A DNA stretch of 64,000 nucleotides, from contig NC_083389.1 in the NCBI RefSeq assembly GCF_031755915.1, forward strand, positions 17,973,001 to 18,037,000, in the 5' to 3' direction. The notes under the pieces were generated by a model. It ran no database searches. It had not been told where the DNA came from and saw only the letters and a list, made by a program, of their open reading frames with translations. This DNA comes from Ziziphus jujuba (Eukaryota > Streptophyta > Magnoliopsida > Rosales > Rhamnaceae). This document shows, piece by piece, positions 10,529 to 23,576 of the stretch. Within the stretch, counting starts at the first letter, position 1. Every line of letters begins with the position of its first letter. The translations under genes and the position numbers were made by a program.

Positions 10529-12881
10529 TTTTCACACTGAATAGCGAAAGAGGAAAAAACTCTTCAAGGTGCTTAAACATAACAACCCATTTGCATATAG
10601 ACACTGAAATAATTGTTTATATATATATATATATATATCTATATATATATATAAATATAGGTTAGAGAATAGAGACGCTATAATAATGTCTAAGCAGAAT
10701 AGAACAGAGATGAAAAATGCAGCTTTAGAAGCGTGACAATGAAGCTAACTTTTTCTTTTAATTTCTTATATTTTAAAATAAAAAAAAATATTCCTTAAAT
10801 CCACAACCATTCAAACTAATCCCAAACAAAAATTTACAAATTTTATAATTATAAATTAAAAAAAAATAATCAGTCATCACTTAAAAAAGGTGAAAAGCCA
10901 AAAAAGAACATACAACGCTATCTTTCACTTTCCAACACTGAAACCGTTGGTTTCTTCTTCTTTTTTTTTTTTTTAATTGTTTCTGAAACTCTGATCCAAA
11001 CCGTCTCTGTGTGGCATAATACTTTTTTATTCCCTACGGATTTGACCTGTTAACCAATCTTCACCGCCATTACTGTCCGTTTTCTGAAGCATTTTTTTTT
11101 TTTTTTCTGCCTGCTTTCTTTTTATTTCTCTTTCATTGCTTTTCTTTGTTTTTGGACATATATTAATATTGCATTTTTGAGACTTGAAGATGAGTAGGGA
11201 CTGTTTGATGAACTCACATTTTAGCCGTAAGGGGAACTATTAACGGTGTGGATTGAATCCACGTCGTCAACCGCTACGTCGTGCAAGTAACTGCTGGTAA
11301 CCGGTTCGGCCGGTGCGTGTCGGGCGGTCTTGTAGTGCCCACCTGTTATAGCCAGTTTTCAGTGTACGTTGTCACTGGTGAAAGCATTTATAAAAAAATA
11401 GACTCGTAATGCGGTGTGCGCATGTGACTTGGGAATGTTCTCTTCGAGTCTTTTCACTCTCTCTCTCTTAATGGATTGGTAGGTAACCGTAAATATATTT
11501 AATAAAGATTTTCGATAACCTATGCTGAAGATGTACGTGTTCCTGTGATCTTGACCGTTAGATTTTTATTTTTATTTTCTTTTTTGGCTTAAAACCGTTA
11601 GATGTGATCTATAAGTTTACTGGAGGACGACTTCAAACAAAACTATCGCCAGCTACTCAATGAGTCATATGTTTTGTTTTTTTTTGCTTTTGGGGTAACG
11701 ATGCATGAGTCATATTTTAGTCATGAGATGACCTACACTTTTTAAGTGTTGTGGTTAGATTGAGTGATGGCGAAGATTTGTCCATTTAATCAATTTCAAT
11801 ATATTTTTATGACAAAATATTAGGTTAAATTGCTTTTACGAACTACCCTTCTTTTTTTCTTTTTTTTTTCTTTTGTCTGATTACTCATTTTCAACAAACA
11901 AAAAAAAAAAAAAAAAAAAGAATAAATTTGATAGAATTACCCACATAAAACTCATGTAACTTTATTGCAATTTTTTTTCTCTTTTATTTTATTTTTGAAT
12001 TTTGAGTGGTAACAAAATAGTGTGACACAAACCAAAATAGGATTTTAATCCACTAGAGCACCTTGAAAGGGCAAAACTAGCTATCATAAAGGCATCACCC
12101 ACATCTACCTCATCCACGAGTCAATTAATTGGGACACCAAGGAAGATGAAGACCTGCTATGGCTTGGCCATCCCTGTAATGGTTAAACCAGCTCTACTAT
12201 GGCCATACCAGCATTGCTATGCCTCAGTAAGCGTTGCTATGACCTGACAAAGCCTGCAATGGCTAGACCAACTAACCATGCTATGGCTTGATTAGGCTAT
12301 GCTAAGTTTTGGCCAAACCCTACCTATCCAAAATATAATAATATATTATTTTTCTATATTACTTGATAAATTGGTAACAATAATATGTTTTTTTTTATTT
12401 GATATGGAATGGACAGATTCGAAATGAGAATCATTAATTATGTGAGAAAATAATATAACAAATCTCAATTGCCCTTGATTCCTCTTGCTACATATAACAT
12501 GCCGAGTGGCCAACCCTATCTTAGCCTTATTTTAGGATCAATAACTTCTTACCGGTAAATAGTTGCAGAAAATGTCAAAAGACCAAAATCCTTGTAAATG
12601 CATTAATATTTTTCCGGTATAAAATGCAAATTAATGAGATTCAAGCCCCATTAGGCACTAGCCTCAAAGGAAAGAAAAAAAAAAAAAGGTCAAAGTTCCA
12701 CGTAAGAACATACTTGTGTGGTTGACTGCATGACAAGTGTATAGTTGGCTACATATTATTTTCTCAGATCCAAGCAAACAAAAATGCAACTTTTTCTCAT
12801 CTCTCTATCCAACTCCCTAACAATTAACATTTTCATTTGGTGAAGAAATTCCTCAACTAAGCAGCTAACAGGCAATTAAAG
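10529..12881. other. shared upstream region between divergent hydrolase and RCI2 genes
   Basis: It contains the 5' side of the hydrolase gene (with a TA-rich run at 10617-10656), long T-rich stretches, a GC-richer block at about 11204-11470 with several ACGT cores, a degenerate repeat at 12150-12310, and the RCI2 promoter side. CCACGTAAG at about 12697 is an ACGT-core element resembling an ABRE, roughly 185 bases before the RCI2 ATG. No protein-coding or RNA gene was recognised. Confidence 0.5.
12150..12310. repeat. degenerate GCTATGGC-type short repeats
   Basis: GCTATGGCTTGGCCA, CTACTATGGCCATACC, TTGCTATGCCT, TTGCTATGACCTGA, GCAATGGCTAGACCA and GCTATGGCTTGATTA follow one another at roughly 30-base spacing. 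This reads as a decayed minisatellite with a GCTATGGCYTGACCA-like core. It may be part of an old transposon. Confidence 0.5.
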
Positions 12882-13422
12882 ATGGGCTCAGAAACATTCC
12901 TAGAAGTCTTACTTGCCATACTTCTTCCTCCAGTCGGTGTTTTCCTCCGCTATGGCTGTGGGGTAAATATTTCAATATATATATACAGTTCGTTTATGAT
13001 GCGTACGGTTCTCATATGAACCATAGTATTAATAATGATTTTTTATAGTATTGGTGACGATTTTATAAGAAATCATCGTTAATATTATGAAAAATCAATA
13101 CTAATACTACGGTCCTCATGTGGACCGTCCTCATCATAAAATTTCCATATATATATGTGTATATATATATATTATAATTTTGTTATAATAAATTGATTCC
13201 CAATTACATGTAATTTTGTTGAGATAATCCATGGATTGCATGAAATCAAATGTAACATGACTATAATCCCAATGTTACTATCTAATTTAATTAAGTTTTG
13301 ATTTTACATTGCATGGGGTTGGTTTTGTGAAATTGCAGATCGAGTTTTGGATCGATTTGTTGCTGACTCTGTTGGGCTATATTCCAGGAATTATATATGC
13401 GGTTTACGTGTTAGTTGGATGA
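12882..13422 (+). CDS. RCI2/PMP3 family hydrophobic protein (low temperature and salt responsive)
   Basis: Two exons, 12882-12962 and 13339-13422, join in phase 0 to encode 54 aa, the exact length of Arabidopsis RCI2A. Visible family motifs are LLAILLPPVGVFLRYGCG in exon 1 and EFWIDLLLTLLGYIPGIIY in exon 2, followed by AVYVLVG and a stop. The protein is two transmembrane helices joined by a short loop. Members of this UPF0057 family sit in the plasma membrane, help hold membrane potential and ion balance, and are often induced by cold, salt or ABA. The intron carries a foldback element at 12996-13137. The exons are individually too small to stand out as open frames, but the family match is clear. 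The last residues (LVG) differ from the LTK that I recall in RCI2A. Confidence 0.95.
12996..13137. mobile_element. foldback (MITE-like) element inside the RCI2 intron
   Basis: The arm beginning ATGATGCGTACGGTTCTCAT at 12996 pairs with the reverse complement of the arm ending at 13137 (ATGATGAGGACGGTCCACAT). The arms are about 68 bases, roughly 80% matched, meeting at about 13066. Such size and structure fit a non-autonomous DNA transposon or foldback repeat. No transposase is present and no clear target duplication was found. Confidence 0.65.
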
Positions 13423-16400
13423 TCAATAAGTTTTCGTTTTTCGATTATTTATTTTCTTCTCTTTTTTGGGATCAAAAGTTGTTAGTTGCCTAGTTAGCTA
13501 TAGAATGGTCAAATTTTTCTATTCATTTTTCTTTCTATATCAATTACGTAATTGAAGATTTATGTTCTCTTTGGTTAATTTTTCTAGCAATTGTTAGTTT
13601 TTTCCACGTATCAAAGAAAATGAATAAAAAGTATGACTTTTTTCTCTTAATTGTATGGAATAGAATAATATGTGAAAATAATGATAACTTCTTGTCAACG
13701 TTGTAAACAAGCCAAGTCATCTTAATTATACTTTCAATTACCTTGCTGGATTTGTATCTCCAAAAGGATCAGTTCAAGTTCAAAATTAGAAGCAGATATA
13801 TTGGTCATTAATAATTAATTAAGCCTTTTTAATCACGATTTTGTCACTTTTCACAGTATTTCCGCTGTCTAACAAAATCTGGTGTTTCTTTTTATAGTTG
13901 TTTGATTGGCTTTCCATATTTAATCAGAATAAGAAAAGGGTAACTGCATTTACCTCCCTCAACCATTCTATCATTTGCTTTTTATTAGTAATGTCAACGC
14001 AAAAGCAGGTCGGTTTTTAAAATTTTATCCCCTTTTCTATTGGGAATTTTTCATCCCATTATCTTGGATTTTTCCTTTTTTTTAGATTCGGGATGGGAAT
14101 AAGAATTTCTCAATCGTGGACGGAGCAACCCATTCCCTACACCATTGCCCATTTTTTCATAATTGATATAATTTTTTTTTGAAAAATTTATATAAAAAAA
14201 TTTCTTCTATAAAGGCTCACTTATATACAATTAGCTAAGTAAAAAACTTAACATAACAAAAAAAATAAATATTAAATTTAATTACATAAATATAATTATT
14301 AATATATATATGGGTTTGGTTCGGACCAGGGTTGTTTTTCTCCAGTCTCGACCCAATCCTGTTTCGGATTTTATAATTTTGTCTGAAACTTGCCCCGTAA
14401 CCCTGATTTTTCAGAAAAAAAAAAAAAAAAAAAACTCTTTATTATAGGCAGTGCAATGTAAGTTTCGAATTATACGAGACAAATTGTCATCCCTACTTTT
14501 CATCTGAATTATACATCTTTTTATATTGCCTACAAAACTATTATTTTCTAATCACTTTGGTTCATTTACCCAAAAAAAAAATTCACTTTTGTTCAACCAT
14601 GCCATTTTTCTTAATAAATTCGACAAATATTGCTATGCATATTAAAATAGAATAAAACAGTTTTTATTCAAAATTACATAAATGGCATATGTTTAAATCC
14701 CAGCATATTCATCTGTTAAAATAATTGAAATGATTAAACTTGATTGATGGAAAAATAATTCTTGGTCGGCCAAATGTGAACCATTTTATAATATGGAATG
14801 TAAAGTGTAAAAAGTTGTATAGTTGAGGATGATAAAGTGTAGATATAAATCTCTAATAGAAAAGGGGAAAAAGTTAATATCATTTTACCCTTCAAAATAT
14901 GCTACATTTTTTCACCTTACCCCAAAATTATTGTTTTTGTATATCATCTTAGGCCAATTATGCAATTTTCTCTAATGAATTTGGCCATATTAATTATACA
15001 TACTATACAAAAACAAAATAAAACATAGGGGAAATATCATTGACCTCCTATGAGGTTTGCACATGTTTTAATCACTTATCTCCCCTTCCTTCTATCCACG
15101 TTAGTAAAATGTGATGGTCACAGGGTATAATAGATATTTCACTTCAAATTAGTTTAATATATATTTCATTTCGAATTAATATCAAGGATCTCCAATGAAG
15201 TTTCTATATAATTATACATAAACACTACCAAAATTATTTTTCACCACTTACCTTCCCTGTTATTGGTTCATGTTAGTTAAAAGTGATAATTAAAGTGTAT
15301 AGACATTTTGCTCTGCTTAAATTCCCCCTTTTTTTTTTTTTTTTTTTTTTTTGGGGTAAGAAATAGGGCAAAAATTCATGGGGACATATGCATGGCTTTC
15401 ATAGCATGGAGGAATGTAGTGTCAAAATTCGAGCGTTTTTACTTAATATTTATTTAAACCAATTATTAAAGATGTATAACTAAAATAAATTTAACATTAA
15501 TTTAAAATTTAATATCTAAATAATATGAATGAGCAAGTTGTCTTGGATACAACCCTTCAATTCTTTATATCATAAATTCTGTTGAAATATAAGTTCATGA
15601 GTCTTTAACCACTTTTTGGTGGTGGAAGGGATCAATTTTAAGCTTCTATTATTTGCAGAAAATTTTCTACCGATTGAAGGTGCAATTTAACAACGGTCAA
15701 AAAACCTATAGCCTTAAATTTCTTTTTTTTTTTTTTTCTCATTGGAGTTTGTACATCAGACAAATCCATCATTTAAAACTATCTGTTTTACTTTTAAATA
15801 CCGTTGAAAATTTTGCATAAGGAAGTTAAGGGATGAAAAACAATTCTAATTAAGGGTGAAACAAATGGAACTGGACCAACCAAACTGATTGATTCTGTTC
15901 GGTTTGGTTTTTTGTTTATAATCAATATGATTTGGTTTGGGATTATCCAAATTGAATCAAACCAAACTAAACATATATATATTATATAATCTTGTATTAT
16001 TTTATTATAATTAATTATATTTTTATGTTTTTAGATTATTTAATTAAATATATTAGTAATATTAAATTCAAAACATTAAAAACTCACCGAAAAAAATGCT
16101 TAATTGATTTAAAATGTTACAAAAACAATAATTTGGAAGGGGAAAGGTGCAATGTGAAAGTTTTTTTTTATAGTTTGGAATTTAAAGCCAAAAATATATC
16201 AAATTCAACGTTTTGGGGATAACAATGACAGTGGAGAAAAATAAAATGGCTAACGCTCTTAATCAATCCAACGATGGATTCACCAGGGAAAAAAAAAAAA
16301 AATTTAATTCAATCCGTTGATGATCTTAGGGGGTCCCACAAGCCCACAGCCTAAAATGCGCATGTAATAAGTGCTAAAACTTGCCTTTCGGTCAGAGCAT

Positions 16401-16725
16401 TGTACACCCAAGGCGCTCCCACTTAAAAATAAAAATAATAATAATAATAAAGGAAAAAAAATGAATATAATATTTTCTAATTTCAAACCGCCGCTTTGCC
16501 ATATTTCAAAAAACAAAGAAGAAAAAAATAGAAAAAAAAAACTCGAACCCTTCCTCCCCAAACCCACATACATTAACGTTCAAATTTGCTAATCGTCCTC
16601 TTCATCTCTTTGATCTCCACAAAATTCTTCGAATCCTTTGAATTTCCAAAAAAAAATCTCAAATATCTCCAAGGCGCTCCCAAATTCTTCCCAGTGCGAT
16701 CCAATTTGCTCGGTGGTCTCGGAAA
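13423..16725. other. AT-rich intergenic region with old repeats
   Basis: It contains T and A homopolymers, TA microsatellites, and at 14090-14420 a block typical of old dispersed plant repeats. At 15860-15970 there is a stretch rich in GGTTTGGTTT and AACCAAAC motifs that recurs in a related form near 30710-31030. Only short, low-complexity open frames are present. From about 16560 it becomes the 5' UTR and promoter side of the next gene. I see no further gene. Confidence 0.5.
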
Positions 16726-19700
16726 ATGGACGAGTCCATGTCGACGAATAAGAAGAACAACGATGATGTCCAGGTGAGACGGCTTAGTCTCATCGACGTC
16801 TCTTCTGAGGACGATTCTCTCTTAGGGTTGACTTCGGAACATCCTCAACACCAACAACCTTCAGGTTATTTTTAATGTGAAACTGATTGATCTTGTTTGG
16901 CTTTTTTGGAATCCGATTTATAGCTGAGAAAACCGCATTCGATTTACTGGAACTTTGAATTTCTGTTCGGATTTCTTCATTTTCGGTTTATGTTGTTGCT
17001 TGAAATTAATTTGGTAGCTACATTGATCTGGGATGGAAAATCTGAGGCTCATGTTGAGTAAAACTAGCCCCTATTGTCGTTCCTGTGACTGATTCTAACA
17101 AGATATTTGACAGAATGGTAATGGGTTTTTAGATTGGGGTTTGAATTTGTTCATGGATGTATCGAACCATTGAAAACAGAGAGCTAACTTGTTTCGGATA
17201 GTGCAGACAAGAATCTCTTTTTGTAGTTTCTCATTTTCTGTTTTATGTGATGGAAAGAGCCAATATTTCTTATGTAGCAGGAGCAAACTTTGCTTCTTCA
17301 GTTCTCTGTCTAGCTTGAAACTGATTTTCCAGATGTGTGTTTATATAGATACCCTAATTGTCCTTTTAGGGGATTATCTCGTGGATAGGGTGGTAGTGTT
17401 TTTTTATTTACCTTGGGTAGTTTTCTGCATGGATAGACAAATATTGCCCTTTATGAATTTTAGAGTTGTCTTGTGTGGTTAATTATTTTCGATGCTGATT
17501 TGAGCTCCACCCGTTTGAGTCATTATATATATATATATGTTTTTTTTCTTTTCTTGTTATGGTTCTCAATATGATTTTCCATTAGTCTCAATCTGTAGTC
17601 TATAGTATTATTCTTGTGACTGCTATAGCTGAATCTTTATTACTTATTGCGATTTTCAGCTATTCAGGAGCAGCCAATTGATGAGTCTTTCGAGGCTGTT
17701 GGTGCTAACAAATTAGAAGAATTCAATAGCACCATCAAACAAAAGGAGTTAGTACCTCAGCCTTCTGAAAGTTTAGAACCCGAAAGAACTAGAAAAGATG
17801 GCAAGTACAACTTGCGCAAAAGTTTAGCATGGGATAGTGCTTTTTTTACCAGTGCTGGTATGTTTCTATTTGCATGTGAAATTTGGAAGTTCATTTGCTC
17901 ACCTTAATATGATGTCATTCAGCACTCAAGTTCATAGCAAGGAATATGTATTTTCTGAATTCAGGCGTTCTGGATCCTGAGGAGCTGTCAAGCATGATTG
18001 AAGGAAATCACAAGAGTGGAAAACAAATGTTACCTGGAATTCAAGAGGAAATTCACAGATCTACTGATTCAATTTCCACTTTAGGAAGTGAAACGTTGAC
18101 ACTAGAAAGTGTTGAGGCTAATTTGTTTGAAGACATAAGAGCTTCAATCCAGAAATCAAGTACAGCAACTACTATGGCAGATACAAAAACTAAAGCAGGC
18201 TCAAGAGTGACAGAAACCAAAATTAGCTGTGGTATGTACTCTTCTATCTTACATTTGACCAAAAGAGATGACTCATCATGTTCACCTTAACATTTGCTTG
18301 CAATGGACTTCTGAATGCTGGAAGAAGACATAAGAATAAAGCTAGAAAGTAACTTTTTATGGTTTTAAATGCAAACTAACTACATATATAAAAAGCAAAG
18401 CTGAAAGGAATTGTGAAAATAAATTAATTCTAGAGAATATCAGTTAAGAAGAGGACAGGGTGGGGGTGGAGACTGGTAATATTTCAATAAGGAAATAAGA
18501 ATTTCAAATACCCATTTCACAATGTTACTTTCCTGCACCCCTGCAACTTTTCTGATGCTTTCTGCTACTCCCTTCAGCACCATTGTTCAATCCATCAATA
18601 ACGACCCTCCTCCTATCATCAACCAATACATCTCTTCACCATTACTTGCATAGATTCTTGTGCAGTAATCTCTTTCCCATACCTTTTCTTTTCCTCCCTC
18701 CTGTACTATGTATGACTCTATTTTCAAATATGCAGTGCTGTAATTTTTAAATCATTCACCATCACTCAACTTGGCTGTGTCATACCATCACACTTTACAT
18801 CGAGCAATTTTAAAGTGTGAGATGGTTTCTACATTATTGAATTCTTATCTTTCACGCTTAGTGAACTTAATTTTCTATACTAGTTTGATTGATTTTAACA
18901 AGACTGTTTTGACTTGGGGTGATAGGGGTTTAAAAGATAGATCTTATCCATGTCTACTTTTTGGTGGGAATTATGTTTGTATGGAATGAATTAAGTTCAT
19001 CATCTGATACTAAATAAAAGATTTAAAATAAATTAACATCCATGCATGAAGTGTATGAATTTAGCTCTCACTTTGTTTCCTTTGGACATAAGTCTTGACT
19101 ACCAAAGAATGGGCTTTTTCCATCGTGTGGTAATGAAAATCTATTTTCTAGATTCGAAATACTAAGTCAATTTATTTACTGGTTAGCATATAAGTCAATT
19201 TATTTACTGGTTAGCATATATTTAATGAATGTACTATCTACCTATTTTCTTTAAAGACTCTCAAACCAGGTGTGCTTTTTCCTTTCAGCTTCAGACAGGG
19301 TTGACAAGGCTTCTCAATCTCAAGATAAGGTAAGTTTAACAATGCCTGCAAGCTGCGAATTGTATTGGCTTTGTAAAACGTTGAATGCCTCCTATAATCT
19401 TGTTATAATTTCAGATGAAGCCCAAACTTGCTTCCAAAAAGCCAAGTACCAGCCTGCAAAATCCAGGGAAATTGACTAGAAAGGTTTCTGCTCGTCCACA
19501 ATTCTCACAGGTTTGTAGGAAAAGAAAAGGCTTGAAAAAACTTAGTCCATTGTGCTAGACTATGCTAATGACTCATGCTTAATTATATAAATGGTAAAGA
19601 AATTTAAGTAAAAAAATGAAAGGGATAATTACAATAATTTTACAGTTTTTTCTTCTGAATTTGGCCCTAAACATATGGTTTTACGCACTGTCACTCATGA

Positions 19701-22158
19701 GTATGACATTTTGTCAAATAATTCATAACATTAGATTTTGACGAAATCAGCCCCTAGCATACTCAAGGACAATCTACATGGATAACATTTACTCGACTTG
19801 AAACTTTCTCTATTCATCAACAATTTTTTATTTTTTTTTAATCAATTTTCTTCTTGAGAATTTGTTCAAGTATATATGTCCATGTAAGTTGTCTACATGA
19901 ATTAATCTCCAATTTCAGAGGTGGTTTCGTTAACACTTTTCCTCCTGTCTCTTTTTTTTTTTAACAAGTCTCAGTCTGTTGCTGCAAGTAGAGACTCAAC
20001 TTCATCTCTCTTGAAGCGACCGAAGGTACAAGGCAATCCTAGTCCTGTTTCAATAACATCAGCCAAGAGGGTTTCTATGGGTGGTAGTCTTGTGAAAATG
20101 GAAAAGGATAATGTGAAAAACACAGCTGGTAACAAGAAAATTCCATTTAGTTTGATTATTTTTTATTTTAACACATTAGTTTTTCATCCTGTTCTGGATT
20201 TAAGTTCTAACTAAGCCTGTTGAAGCATTCCAGGAAAAGGGGCTCCAATAGCAAAAATACCTAGTTCACGAATTGTGCCTAGGCCTAAATTATCATCTAA
20301 ACCTTCTTCTTTGAGAACTTCAACCGCAACCAAGATTCAAACAACTTCTTCACTTGAAAGTTCTGGGAGTGATTCATCTGCACAAATTGGTAACTGTTCT
20401 TTCAATACCATGAGAAAAAAGAATGATTCCGGGACTTGCAATGCAAATTCCTATGGTACAACCCTCCAAAAACCATCACGAGCTGCATCAAGAAATAAAA
20501 CTGATCTATCAAATCACTTGATGACTTCAACGAAGCTTTCTTCCAGCACATCACCTGCGAGCTCTATCATTGACTGGTCCTCAGAGTCGGCATCATCAAC
20601 TTCTACTTTGAAACAAAATTCATGTACTTCAAGAGCCAGCCTTGACAGAAGATCCTGCAAAAGGATCTCCATAGAATGTGATTCATCTCAAGATTTGGAT
20701 TCAGAGAACCAAGAAGATAACCATTGCTCAGTTCGACATGAGACTCATGTTACCGGATTGCTTGGTCAACATGTTTTGAGAGCTTCGATGACAACCACTG
20801 CACTTCCTCCAGCTTCAAAACCTTCGGGCCTTCGATTGCCTTCACCAAAAATTGGCTTCTTTGATGGGGTGAGTTTTTACTTCCCTTTCTAGTTTCTATA
20901 CTGGTGTTGATGGAAAGTGACTTTCCCAGATAGGTCTTTAGGACAAGTTGGTAGGATATGTTGTCTATAGAAACTTCCAATGCTGAAAACTATAAGAGGG
21001 AAAAAAACAAACCTTTGCATAGTCTTTGGTGAAAATCATGCTTGCAAAATTTACTCAATTTCTTTCCTCTTGTTTGTTTCTTGTTTTCTGTTTCTTTTTT
21101 CCTCATATAATCACATAGAATTTCATGTAATGCAGGGGAAATCTGGAGTACGCACTCCCAATGGAAGTATGCTATCGCATCCTGTTGTATCAGGTAACTT
21201 GCCTAAAAGTAGTGCAGCAAGTGTTAGTCCAAGTGCAGGCAAAAGCAATTCAAAACTAGGGAAGCTTCAATCTGCAAGACAAATTTCAAACATAAAACTG
21301 GATAGTCAGAAAACTCCCTTGAAGATGAAGCCTAAAGTTCCTGCTTTGCGGCCAGCATCAAAAGCTGCAACAAAGAAGGTCTTTAGTTCTCCAAGCAATG
21401 TTGACAGTTGTAATGCCGTATCTTCAAAAGTTAAAAACAGAACCCCTCTTAAATCTGGCACTGAAAGTAAAATAAATGGTGAGGAAGTTGGAACTGAAAG
21501 AGTTGATATTGCCATACACGAGAAAGATGCCAATTTTATTGAAAAGAATGGCAGCCTCGATATGTTGAGGGATAAATTGAGCCTAGACACTGAAGGTAAT
21601 GTTGACAGGAAGGATATAAAAACCACTTCTGTTAGTGGAGGACACACTATCATTACCGATTTTATCCCAATTTCCAATCCTGAGGAAGTGGTCGTAGACG
21701 CAATGCATGCTAAACATGATTTCAAAAATGATTTTCAATCTCTTAACACCGCCAACAAAAAAGAGAGTGCTCATTTTGAAGATCAGGTTGATTGCTTGAC
21801 CAAACAAGTCCAAGCTATGGGCATTACTGTTGGGACCCAAAAAATGTTCATTGATGATTCTCTCTCTTCTCCTCACTGCAACTTTGGCGGTGAAGATAAT
21901 ATTGGTGCTCCGCAGTCTTCTTGTCACAGTGCTCAGAAGGACGAATCTTTATATAGTTTGTCAAGGCCTACTCTCCCTCTTTCTTCAACAACCTTTGAGA
22001 ATACAAGCAGCAAGAGGATACCATTTGCTATTAAGGATTCCTTGTACAATATAGGTGGAGGATTGACTGTGTCGGAGGTAGGAAAAAACAGCCACCTTGC
22101 TTTATCCGAAGAGCATATCGAAATAGAACAGCTAAATAGTATACAAAGTGAATCCTAG
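16726..22158 (+). CDS. plant Ser/Lys-rich, probably disordered protein of unknown function
   Basis: Eight exons: 16726-16864, 17660-17857, 17965-18231, 19289-19329, 19415-19510, 19969-20128 (or from 19975), 20234-20868 and 21136-22158. Phases agree and give about 850-852 aa. The N-terminus has VRRLSLIDVSSEDDSLLG, and residues about 95-125 hold the only folded-looking motif, YNLRKSLAWDSAFFTSAG followed by VLDPEELSSMIE across the exon 2/3 junction. The rest is rich in Ser, Thr, Lys and Pro with PRPKLSSKPSSL and LRLPSPKIGFFDG motifs, no membrane segment and no catalytic motif. The C-terminal 340 aa exon is acidic in places. I do not recognise the family by name; databases often call such proteins FLO11-like because of Ser content. 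The basic, Ser-rich middle would suit a microtubule- or chromatin-binding scaffold, which is a guess. A possible poly(A) signal AATAAA is near 22480. Confidence 0.8.
19166..19220. repeat. short tandem duplication in intron 3 of the Ser-rich gene
   Basis: The block GTCAATTTATTTACTGGTTA plus GCATATA occurs twice in direct tandem (about 28-base period). It lies wholly within the intron before exon 4. Confidence 0.75.
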
Positions 22159-23087
22159 TCCAAGGTCAGACTTGTTTTAAATTGAAAAATTTGTCTTGGT
22201 CTATTGAAGACACCTAGGATAACATCATGTGCAACAAAATTGAAATTGCATGCTCAAAGGAAGCAAGAATTGTACTGTTAGTCTATTGGTTTAGGCACAT
22301 TCCATGTTAAGATTATTTATAAGGTTTATTTGATGTATATTGAATATTTTCTAGACCGGTACTTTTGGGTAGTTTTTCTTTGTATGTGCAAGTTGCAGCT
22401 AGTGTGGACATGTGATTTGGTCAACACTGAATTTTGGTGAATGTTTGTTGCCCTGTTTATAGCCTTCTCGCAAATAATCAAAATAAAGGGTTCAATACGT
22501 TGTATGATATACTCCTGCAATCGAAATCAAGGGGTCGAAACTTAGTATAATATGCTCAATAGGTCCTGCCCATCCGATCTGATTTGACACTGCATACTTG
22601 TTATTTTAATGCAATAATGCTTTACGTCACCAAATTTACGTGTCCCACCACTTTCCGGAGGATTGTGGATAAAAAGTTCCCTAGAAAAACTATATCCATT
22701 AATATGTACAAATGTATATCATATAAATAGGGTTCTTTGTATTGAGATAATATAAAAATATTTTTGATAAATATTATTTTGTCAATTAAATGGATAGATT
22801 TAACAGTCTGTAAATCATGAGTATTATTACTATCCTTAACTTCTTATATGCCCTTGGATATATCTTGTCATAGAGGAGCATTCAATGTACCAAGATAGAT
22901 CAATTAAAATATAGAATACGATTATTGTAGATCAATCAAAATTCCTCCAATTTTCTGCGCTTGGTGCCTTTTGATCTATTAGTGAATCTATCAAGAGAAC
23001 ATTCAGATCATCTACCCATGTAGAATTCCATTTCACGGTCGTCTATTTTCAAGTTTTCAACCTATGAGAGACGGAAACAAGCAAAAT

Positions 23088-23130
<43 letters not shown>

Positions 23131-23271
23131 ATGATATGAGTAATTACTTGCCGCTTGCAATTTAAGGTTCTTGCTGCATATGTTATAATTGACAATTAAC
23201 ATCTCTTATACTGTATTTATTATCCAAACATGAAATCTAGCAACAACGCTCAAGTCAGAAAAACATATATA

Positions 23272-23307
<36 letters not shown>

Positions 23308-23544
23308 CCATAATTCATAGAAATGAAAAATACAAAACAAAACAAAAAAATATAAATTATATCTAAATGTGAAATGAACATCTCTTCATCAATAATTCTC
23401 CCTAAACCAGAGGGAAAAAAGAAACAGAAAACAAAAAGAGGACATGATATAATCTTTAAGCTGTCATCAGCTTTTCTTTTTCCTATGCAAAACATTTCTC
23501 ATCGCAACAAGTGGCGGTTCCCAACTGAGATGGATTGGTTAATA

Positions 23545-23576
<32 letters not shown>

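Noticed and set aside
10124..10665. Plus-strand frames of 117 and 75 codons opposite hydrolase exon 1
   Set aside because: Antisense of the first exon; one runs into a TA microsatellite.
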